DNA from: Diploptera punctata
Taxonomy: Eukaryota; Arthropoda; Insecta; Blattodea; Blaberidae
Direction of reading: 5' to 3'
DNA: 64,000 nucleotides
Assembly (NCBI GenBank): GCA_030220185.1
Contig: JASPKZ010007288.1
Span: 72,001 to 136,000 of the forward strand
Shown: positions 55,924-64,000 of the stretch, piece after piece
Layout of the letters: each line of letters opens with the position of its first letter
Position numbering within the stretch: the first letter of the stretch is position 1
The notes under the pieces: model-generated
What the model was told of the DNA's origin: nothing
What the model saw: only the letters and a program-made list of their open reading frames with translations
Database searches by the model: none
Position numbers and translations under genes: made by a program

Positions 55924-58265
55924 AAAAAATATATAGAAGAGGAAATAGAGTACCTCCTTGCTTCATCCCATTTTTCATATCAAAAGTATCCGAAAACTGT
56001 TTGCCTATACGCACCCTATTCTTTGTGCGATTTAGACACATTCGTATAAGTCTATCTTTTTATGAGTCCGAACTCTAGCAGGATACTATATAACTTCTCC
56101 CTCTTAATTGATTTGAAGCCTTTTTTAAGTCTACTTATAGTTGATGTAGAGTGCCATCATATTCCCATTTCTTTCCTAAAATCTGGCTTATACTAAAATT
56201 TTGAACTGTTGTAGACATGCTTATTCTTAATCCACATTCATAATCTCCTGGAATGTCATCAATATAGGGTGTAAGTTTGCTTACTAATATATTTCTTAGA
56301 ATTTTGTAGGATCTTGAAAGTAATGAGATGCCCCTGTAGTTGTTGCAATCCGTTTTATCTCCTTTCTTATAAATTGGTACGACAATAGTTTATTTCCATT
56401 CATCTGGAAGAGTTTCTTTTTCCCAAATCATACTAAGCAACCTGCGTATCTTGTCCATCAATTATTCTCCCCTTGATTTTATCAGTTTTGCTAGGATACC
56501 ATCTCAACTTGATGCTTTATACATCCTCAATTTTTCTATCGCCATTTCAACCTCTAATGCACTTGGTTCTGCAACTAGCATTTCTGCTGTCAGTAAATTA
56601 TCCTCTTCAATGTCCTGTTCTCTATGTACATTTAATAGCTGATTAAAGTAACTTTCCCGTCTATTTAATATACTCCTGAAATCTGTAATCGTATCATCAT
56701 TTTCATTCAGAATTATGTTTGTTCTATAGCCTGTAACACTTTCGTCTCTATATTAATTTCCTGATGTAATTATCTAATGTTCCTATTTTGGAATTCATTT
56801 CAAAACCATTAATATTCTCTCTCGAATATTCACTCTTTTTACTCTTTAGTAACCTCGTGGTCATCCCGTCTAATACTACCCAATTGCTCTAAGTTTACCT
56901 CGTTTGGCTCGTGTAAATATTTCATTTTTACTAGCTTTCTTTGCTTTACAATATCAGCACTTTCCTCATCAAACCATTTCTTGTTTTGCCTCTTTTTAAA
57001 ACAACCAATACTTTCTTATCCTGACGATTTAATAGTATCTCTCATATCCTCCCATTCCTTGGTTATATAAGTTTTTTCTTCGTTTGCCACATTGTCAACT
57101 GAAGATTCCAGTACTTCAAATCTATTTAAAATTTTGATTTCGTATTCTTGTCGCATTTCATCATTTTTGAAGTTTTTTAATTCATTTTTTTCAGAATCAT
57201 CTTTAGCGTTTGTTCCCCTCAAATGCGATAGCCGTTGTCTGAATTGCACTCTGACCAGAATATGCTGCGAATTGCAGTCTGTCCCCTCTAACTAATCTAG
57301 CATCGATAATGCTACTGTGCCAGCGTTTGTCTACTAATACTTTATCTATCTGGTTCCGAGTTTCTCCATCTGGAGACGTCCAGGTGTATTTATGAACATC
57401 CTTATGCTGAAATGTTGTGCTCTAAACAATGAGATTCTTTGATGAGGCAAAAGTGACTAATCTAACCCCAATGTCGTTACTATCTTCATGAAGACTGAAT
57501 TAACCTATTGGGTTTGTATATATCTTCCCGATACACTTTTGCATTAAAATCTTCTTAGACAATTTTAATATGATATCGTCATAGGCTATAAAGTACGCAT
57601 TCCAATTCTGTATAGAACTCATGTTTGATCTTGTCATCTTTATCTTCTATAGGAGCGTGTAGATTTATGATTACAAAATCATGTCGTTTACCCTTTAGAA
57701 TTACGTATGATATCCTATCACTGATATACTTAATATTTCCATCGGGCTAAAAAATCAGTTCCAAATTCAGGTCTTTCAGCACCCGAGTAGTATAGTACAA
57801 AGCTTACTGATTCCTGGCTACTTTATCGTGGCCACCTAACGTCCTGTAAAGTGACTTTATCTACGGGTTATTTATCTAATTCACGGGTTAATACCTCTAG
57901 TGCCCGCTATTGTATAAAGTCCTAACATTTCATGTTCGTAGGAACATGTCCCAGTGTTTGAACCTTTGGCATGAGTTCCCTAAAGTAGTCCACGACCGGA
58001 GAACCGAATGGGGACCATTTTACCTCCGAAACGTTTTACTCCAGTTGAACCCATATCCGAATTTCTTGACGGTTGTACGGTGAAATCTCGTCACTCTTTC
58101 GACCAAGTTACTTTTCTTGTTAGGCGTATCACCTTCTACCACTCCAGCATAGGAAACCTTATCGGCAGCAATACTACTGCCGGCATAGCCCTAAGGATCA
58201 TTTGAGCACGGAAGAACTCCACCACGACAAGGTACACCATGGAGGGAGGAGACTCTAGTGGGTAA
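55924..58265 (-). mobile_element. LINE-A nest copy: 5' half
   Basis: Minus-strand LINE-A from its leader (58265, CTAGAGTCTCCTCCCTCCAT) through the leader block shared with 3740-3965, an endonuclease region at 57950-57300 and a connector (57249-57016: QFRQRLSHLRGTN). The early RT (KIRRLLSMIWEK-like; DDIPGDYECG-like) follows down to GTACTCTATTTCCTCTTC at 55945, where LINE-B is inserted. Coding is heavily broken. It continues at 43690. Confidence 0.75.
57300..57560 (-). pseudogene. LINE-A endonuclease fragment (CFDP2/BovB-like)
   Basis: The minus strand reads SLHEDSNDIGVRLVTFASSK, then NLIV, STTFQHKDVHKYTWTSPDGE and RNQIDKVLVDKRWHSSIID. This SNDNGxRxVxFAxxxNL...HKYTWxSPDGxxxNQIDHxLxxxRxxSSIxDxR pattern is the C-terminal half of the endonuclease domain of RTE/BovB LINEs, known in annotation as craniofacial development protein 2-like. 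It suggests LINE-A is an RTE-clade element. The D of NQID is retained, and the H of the usual IDH is replaced by K. Stops occur upstream. Confidence 0.65.
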
Positions 58266-58279
58266 CTAAATTATTACTA

Positions 58280-58490
58280 GATAGGAAACGATCGAAAAAC
58301 TTTACGTAGAAGCCTTTTTATGATTTCTACGAGCCTGAAAATCTTCACACGCGGGACCCAGGTCTTATCCTTCCCGTTGGAATTGTTTCTTGGATTTTTC
58401 CATACTAAAATTCCATCGGACCCGACCGAGTTCGAACTCGCGTCCTTCGGAACTAGAGGCAAAAAATTATATGGGGCAACTAATTTAGAA
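58280..58490 (-). mobile_element. Possible SINE with B-box-like motif
   Basis: On the minus strand, CGCGAGTTCGAACTCGGTCG at about 58445-58425 resembles a tRNA T arm and B box. The body that follows shows mixed GC content and ends near 58300. No second copy lies in the window, so the call is tentative. Confidence 0.3.
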
Positions 58491-58669
58491 GCTCTATATT
58501 AAACTTGATATCTGTTTACATTCCCTTTTTCCAGCCACGTATTTTCAAAATACTGTGAGTTCATTATTCTTCCAGAATACTATAAATTAAAAATTAGTAA
58601 TGAAGGTAACCAAGTTCTGCTGTCTAATCTTTGCTACAGGAAGCATTAAGTATGAATTAACTATAGAGC

Positions 58670-59185
58670 GATTCCATGAAAATTTCATACCGAGGTGAAA
58701 ATTTTGAAACTGACGCAGCAATAATTTTGTTGATGTAATATATATCTGTAAATATCAAGTTTTATAATTCCATAAGAAAATGTTTCAAATTTGCATTCTT
58801 TTAGTTTAATAATAGCGGTACAACTTGTCATATTCCAAACCTGAAAAAAAAATATGCAAAATTTTACCAATTTCCTGTTTTAATGATTTGGTCGTATCAA
58901 TTATTTTTATTTCACAAAATCTTTCTTTTAAACCATGATTTGCTCCTCCTTGGTCGTAAATGAAACAATATTAATTGCATTCTAACATTCTATATACCGT
59001 AAAAGTGTCCTATAATTGTTTACTGTAAGTTATGATCAGTCAGTAACAGAAAACGGATAAAAATTACTGTACACAAGATAATAATTGATGGATTAAAATT
59101 TCCTCTTGGATTGTACGTTATCGATTCACAACTAAAAAAAGTATTGATGACATTTTCTTGTAAAGTCCTTATTTTTCCCTCTGGA
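58670..59185. repeat. Diverged tandem duplication, unit 1
   Basis: CATACCGAGGTGAAAATTTT at 58688, the TCATATTCCAAACCTGAAAA block at 58829 and the GATAATAATTGATGGATTAA block near 59080 recur in the same order and orientation in unit 2, offset by about 727 bp before the SINE. Overall identity looks like 70-75 percent by eye. No coding is seen. Confidence 0.7.
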
Positions 59186-59394
59186 TTCCCGTGACTGACT
59201 GACTTAATGTCCCCTCACTTATATTGCTAAAACGCATAACGCAATCAGTTGCTTGCTGGACTCCGCTGTGTTTTAACATAAACATTGTTTAGGACATCTA
59301 GTAGACTGTTCGACTCAGGTATCATAAAATAATTACTGGCCCTTCTTCTGTGACAAATTGAGATAGAAGGCAGTGAGCGGAAGGATTTAAATAT

Positions 59395-60225
59395 AGAATA
59401 ATTACACGATAATGCCATACCGATGCGAATATTTTGAAATTGGCGCAGGAGTAATTTTTTTTTCGATGAGATATTTTCTGTACATGAAATTTTCCGATTG
59501 TAGAAGTTAATGTTTGAAATACGGATTATTTTGATCCTAATTAATAGTAGAACATGATATATTCCGAAACCTGAAAACACATACAAAATTGAACGAAATT
59601 TTGTTATACGATTTCACTGTATAAATTTGTTTTGTTTCACCGACTCTTTTGGGGCACGCCGTAGCGTAGTGGTTAAGGCACTGAGCTACAAGCCGGAGGG
59701 TCGAGGGTTCAAGTCCCGTTGGGGTCAGGATTTTTAAACTGACCCAAACCCTCTGGCGGCACTATGGCCCTGGGGTCGACTCAGCCTCTAACGGAAATGA
59801 GTACCAGACGCTTGTTCTGGGGGTAAAGCGGCCTTCACGCAGGGCTGACAACCCGGCTGACATAAAGTGTCGAATGTCTAAAAAAAGTGGGAGCCTTAAC
59901 CTCCTACTACCCCAAGGGCCTCCTGAGGCCTGTTGTGGGATCACTTTACTTTACTTTACTTTACTTTACTTCACCGACTCTTTTGTTATACCATATTTCG
60001 GTCCTTCCTGATCATAAATGTAATATTAATAATTGTATTATAATATTCTAGATAATTATAATGCGCCATATAATTATTAAGGGTAAGCTACAGTCAGTCA
60101 CATAAAACATACAAAAATTATTGTACACAATACGATAATTGACGGATCCAAATTGCCTATGGGATTCCACGTTATCGGTACATAACTAACAAAAAATTAT
60201 TAACGACATTGTCTTGTAAAGTAAT
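59395..60225. repeat. Diverged tandem duplication, unit 2 (split by a SINE)
   Basis: This is the second copy of unit 1: CATACCGATGCGAATATTTT at 59415, GATATATTCCGAAACCTGAA at 59557 and GATAATTGACGGATCCAAAT near 60133. It is interrupted by the SINE at 59651-59970. Unit 1 has no SINE, so the insertion came after the duplication. Confidence 0.7.
59651..59970 (+). mobile_element. tRNA-derived SINE family 2 with (ACTTT)n tail and target duplication
   Basis: The head has a good A box (TAGCGTAGTGGTTAAGGCAC) and B box (GGGTTCAAGTCCC), as in a tRNA. The body is GC-rich and the 3' end is an (ACTTT)n tail. TTCACCGACTCTTTT occurs directly before the head (59636-59650) and directly after the tail (59970-59984), a 15-bp target duplication with no mismatch. 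The copy therefore looks recent compared with its neighbours. The 60-codon frame on the minus strand is not a gene. Confidence 0.85.
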
Positions 60226-61261
60226 TACATTAATTATATTAATTACTTTTTTATATTTTCATTAATGACACTTAAATAATTCATTATTATGCGATTCTTC
60301 AATATGCATGTTATTAAGTGAGTGGAATTAAAAACAAGTGCGCGGTTTTTATGTATTAGAAAATTTGTGTGTGGGAGTCCTTGAACTTGAAAGGTTCTCG
60401 CATTAGTTTGACCTTTGACATGCCATGTGTGTCTTATTATCGGGGATCCATAGTGCGATGTTGTCACATTATGCTAACATTCACATTGTGAAACAGAGTC
60501 ATGTTTGTTAATTGCAAAACAGTTTTATATCATATGAAGTTTCTTGTATAAAAAAATACAATTCGCGTGCAGTATATGTGATTAAGTATGTATAACCTGT
60601 AGTGTAAAATAAAATTATTATTGAGTTATTTTTTATTGGAAACCAACAGAGTGAAAATACGTATGGCAACGATGTACTATGTGCGCCACGTGGAAACTAT
60701 CAGTCATAAAGTAAGATTTCGCGCATTGTAAGAGATTTATTTCGATTGTTTAGTTTAAAAATAGAACTCATGTCAAAAATATAATTTGTAATCTGTTGCT
60801 TTGAAGGAATTATAACAGAATTTTCCACATTTAAATAAAAAAATTAATAATTTGTATACTGTAATTTTTCGTTAATTTTTTTTTTGTGTTTATATTTGAG
60901 ACGCGTGAAAGTTAATTTTAGTGTTCTGGAACGAACAATGCTAATTCCACTTCGGCATTTTCATTTATTTATTTCAATGGTTCAATCTATTAACTGCATC
61001 AGATAAATATTAATCAGTTAATATGGATGTAATAAAATTATACTAATATTAGACATATTTAACTATAGTGAACGTACTTTGTTGTTAAGAAGTTAATATT
61101 TTCTTTAGTTTGTGAAATTTAAAATGATACATGGTAAGCAAGTTAAATAAATTACAGTATTTATTTAATATTTTTACAGCATATAAAATTGTACATTTCC
61201 TACATATGATAAAAGGATTGAAGTTCTTTATTTATCTCCATATTATCGCTTATTAGATATT
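60226..61261. other. AT-rich DNA, no feature recognised
   Basis: No gene, RNA or repeat family is recognised. Confidence 0.5.
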
Positions 61262-61267
61262 ATCCAT

Positions 61268-61590
61268 CCATAGTAATTCTGCCCGAGGTCAAGTCTTTCA
61301 CTGCAAAGCATTTTCATGCTGTGCTTGTAGCTTTACTAGGGAACTGTAGATGTGGTAGCTTCCCGTTGCTTTCCACACCGCTGAAGAATGCTGATGATGA
61401 TAAGGATGATGATGGCCATATGATTTCGGGGACCGTTTGGGCCTTAAAGTTTTCTTGACATTTGTCATACAGGTGAGGAAAAACACCGATAAAAACCTCT
61501 ATCAGAAAAACTGTCCCGACCGGGGTTCGAACACGGGCTCGCTGCGTGACAAGGCAGCATGCTACCTCGAGACCACAGCGGTGGACTTAT
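61268..61590 (-). mobile_element. SINE family 1, copy S3
   Basis: Reverse-strand copy of S1 with the B-box-like complement at about 61522-61534, the GATGATGATG block, the GTTGCTTTCCACACC block and the CTGCCCGAGG end at 61280. It is close to S1 in the body. Short frames across it are artefacts. Confidence 0.75.
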
Positions 61591-61599
61591 CTATTATAA

Positions 61600-62379
61600 T
61601 TTCATATTATTTTGTAATATGTGTATAATATTTGCAGCTCCAGAATATTACAGTCTAAATAAAATTCAGATATGTCAGTCAGGCTCAGAATGCAGTCAGT
61701 CAGTCACACAACATATATTAGGTTATAACTCTGGTCTTAATTGTTTTATTTTTGTTTCGTTTTTATTGAGAATGTAACTTGAAATGTGTCCTCCAAACGG
61801 TATTTTGGAAAATTTAATTAGGACTCACACTTCAGAGCATGATGCAGATGAACATGTTAAGCTGTATGATGAGTTGACATTTATGTCAGTCAGTCACACA
61901 TACTTTGATAGATAATAAATAGCACTGTTTTTCTTTAAAAGTTGTATATTTAAGTACAGTCTTAACCGCACACTATTCCTCTATCATATCACGTAGATAC
62001 CACCCGTAATTTCAATCAATTTTAATATTTATGCAACCATTTTGCTGCAAAAGTGTATTGTAAATGTAAGTCAGTCACATATGGAATTGCTCTATAATGT
62101 ATTCTTCTACTCTGTTTCTAAAGTAATGTATCATTATTTGAAAGTTCTACGTAGGGACATTAATGCTACATTTTCACAGTATGTAAACATTCTTGATGAG
62201 AGGTGTGTAAAACTATTTTTCTTCCACAATGAGAGCCTTGTCGATCCGTAGATTCCTTTATATTGTTCCCCATCCTACACTGTCCAATGATATTCTTCTC
62301 CTGATGCCGAGTCAAGGAGTTTTCTAGAATCAGTAAGTTGTAATAGCATAAGTTAATCTTCCGTGAGATCTTCAAACTG
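61600..62379. other. AT-rich DNA with a recurring GTCAGTCACA motif
   Basis: The motif occurs near 61700, 61890 and 62070, about 190 bp apart, without clear similarity of the intervening sequence. Otherwise nothing is recognised. Confidence 0.4.
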
Positions 62380-62520
62380 GCCTTTATCTAATTTTCTTCC
62401 CTTCCCTTATTTGGTATCCTGTTTTCATCCATCTCATAGATTTCACCAGCCCATTCTAGTCTTCTCAATTTAATATAAGTGACCACGTCAGCAGTGTTAT
62501 GCTCTTCATTTAACTCAAAT
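62380..62520 (-). pseudogene. LINE C-terminal fragment
   Basis: The minus strand reads EEHNTADVVTYIKLRRLEWA, then GEIYEMDENRIPNKGREEN. It resembles the common (V/I)xxYIKxxRLxWxGHIxRMxxNRIPKK segment of arthropod LINEs, with the usual WxGH changed. It is about 45 codons long and isolated. Confidence 0.5.
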
Positions 62521-63079
62521 CTCCAATTATTGCTGTCTACTGGCTATGTACGCCTAGGTAAACATGTAAGAGGTAAGTGCAAGAAATTGGTCTTCCCAAT
62601 TATGTAGTATGAAAAAATTAGTATCTCAGAGAATGCACCGCAGTACTTTTTCATTATATCGGTTGATTTTTATATATTAACAAAATAAATCCTGATCCAT
62701 GAATAGGCCTAGATGTACTATAAAAGTAACAATTTTAATTTCCACGAAAAACCTGCTGTTAAATAATTTATTTTGTATATCATCAAAGTATTTAAAATTT
62801 CTATCACTTTCAACTTTCTTCATTTAATATTATTTCTAAAGTAATACAAACCTTTTCAAATAACCTAAAATAAAACTTCTCACAATAATGAGAAATTTCA
62901 AAACAACATAAAATAGCTCAATAAATTATGTTTGGAACTTTGTAAACGAATACATGTCATTCATTACATCTGGTAATATCAGAAAATATAATGTTATCTA
63001 TAATCCTAAAGAGGGTCAAACAATGCGCAATTTTTATTTTGAATACCTTACTAAAGTCTGCTAAAATGTACTAAGTAGA

Positions 63080-63690
63080 CTTGACAGTAGTCCCTATATA
63101 TAAAAAAGGCGACAGATATAACCAATATTATGACACAGGTACTGTATAAGCCTTTTGGGAACATGTAGCATAATCTATGCTAAATACTATCTAGAAGAAT
63201 TGGAAATATAAGTGATGAAATTATTTCAAATGAACATCATTGTTTCAGAAAAGGGCGCTCTACAATTGACTACATTTTTTCACTCAAACAGTTGATAAAA
63301 AATATAAGATAATTTAATCTTTAAACACACACATTGTGTATCGACTATGAGAAGGATTTTGATAAAATTATACGCTCTAAATCACTACCTAATTAAAGCT
63401 ATAAAAAGTTTATACGAAAATACAAAAAATCATATAAATAAAGGAAATGGTCCTGGAGAAACGTAGATGGAAATCAACAATGGACTTCAACAAGGTTACC
63501 CTTTTTGCCAATACTTCTTAATATATATTGAGACGATGTTATTAGTACAAACTCTTTTAGATGAACATTTTATGATAGAACGGTATAAAAATGAAGTCTT
63601 TTATTTGCAGATGACCAGGTCATTGTAGCTTCTTGGGAAAATCAACTACAAAAATCAGTTTTAATAGTAGAATATGAATAAAATTCTAAA
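63080..63690 (+). pseudogene. Decayed LINE reverse transcriptase
   Basis: In changing frames: VPIYKKGDRYN (63090), then GNISDEIISNEHHCFRKGRS with TIDYIFSLKQLI (63205-63295), HIVYIDYEKDFDKI (63332), LIKAIKSLYENTKNHI, MEINNGLQQGYPF (63470) and LFADDQVIVASWENQL (63602-63650). The block order matches RTE-like RT (KKGD, CGFRxGRSTxDxIF, DFxKAFD, GxxQGxxLSP, ADDxxI). Frequent frameshifts indicate an old copy. It is followed at once by the Penelope-like fragment. Confidence 0.65.
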
Positions 63691-63699
63691 ATAGTCATC

Positions 63700-64000
63700 T
63701 TATAGGACCGTCTCCTCATCTTAAAATGTTTTAACACTCCGTAGGCGTTTCCTGACTGGTCCCATCTTCAGCAAAATGAAGTATTTGTTGACTTTCGTTG
63801 AAGAACCGATTTGGTTGTGATCATTTTGTGTAGTTAATTGTGTGAAATGGGTGCGTTCTCATTACAAATCTGGTTGTTATCGATTTCTCTAAAAATCGCA
63901 ATTTCCTCCAGTATATTTATCCTTGTTGGCATGTTTTCTTTGTGTAATATTGTGAGAGCGTTATTGATGTTGTGCATAAGGTGCCCTGCTTGAATTATGT
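63700..64000 (-). mobile_element. Penelope-like element fragment, cut by the window end
   Basis: On the minus strand, HLMHNINNALTILHKENMPT, then INILEEIAIFREIDNNQICN is homologous to the Penelope-like arms at 29847-30146 and 31060-31180. The 3' end AGGAAACGCC and AAGATGAGGAGACGG near 63750-63710 also matches. It is a third, more diverged copy of the family. The upstream part lies beyond 64000. Confidence 0.65.

Overview
This window reads as intergenic, repeat-dominated DNA from an arthropod, most likely an insect with a large AT-rich genome. I found no host protein-coding gene. The evidence for an insect is a 2-kb array of degenerate CCTAA-type (TTAGG) repeats together with a typical arthropod mixture of mobile elements: CFDP2/BovB-like (RTE-type) LINEs, an RLE-type LINE relic, Penelope-like elements with a GIY-YIG domain, hAT, pogo-like and mariner-like DNA transposons, Helitron-like elements and tRNA-derived SINEs. 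A cockroach or other polyneopteran is my guess. I cannot prove it from the sequence.

Layout. At 1-5 kb there is a TA-flanked inverted-repeat element holding a 99-bp hairpin insert, then a 335-bp LINE-A derivative that joins a LINE 5' end to its own 3' end. At 5.2-9.7 kb there are three head-to-tail Helitron-like copies. The first encloses the CCTAA-like array. At 9.9-14.1 kb there is an inverted-repeat element containing a SINE, then a pogo-like relic. At 14.1-19.6 kb there are LINE-A, LINE-B and a mariner-like relic. At 20.8-26.6 kb there are a SINE, two tail-to-tail LINE-A copies, a tRNA-Tyr-like pseudogene split by a retroposed scrap, and a three-unit tandem repeat. At 28-40 kb there are an RLE LINE relic, a Penelope-like inverted repeat, LINE fragments, LINE-F (the most complete endonuclease) and LINE-G.

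The most informative region is 42.0-58.3 kb, which I read as one nested structure. A LINE-A on the minus strand was hit by LINE-B (identical 10-bp duplications at 43681 and 55914). LINE-B was hit by two hAT copies in opposite orientation. LINE-C then landed in one hAT near its 3' end. The 8-bp target duplications of the two hATs are swapped between them. The direction of the LINE-B middle segment is also reversed relative to its two ends. This is the signature of an inversion by recombination between the two hATs. LINE-D is a further insertion in LINE-A.

The right end (58.3-64 kb) holds a possible SINE, a diverged tandem duplication carrying a well-preserved SINE with target duplications, another copy of the first SINE family, LINE relics and the edge of a third Penelope-like copy. 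LINE-A to LINE-G are labels used only in this annotation. All clade assignments are from motif recognition, not from a search.
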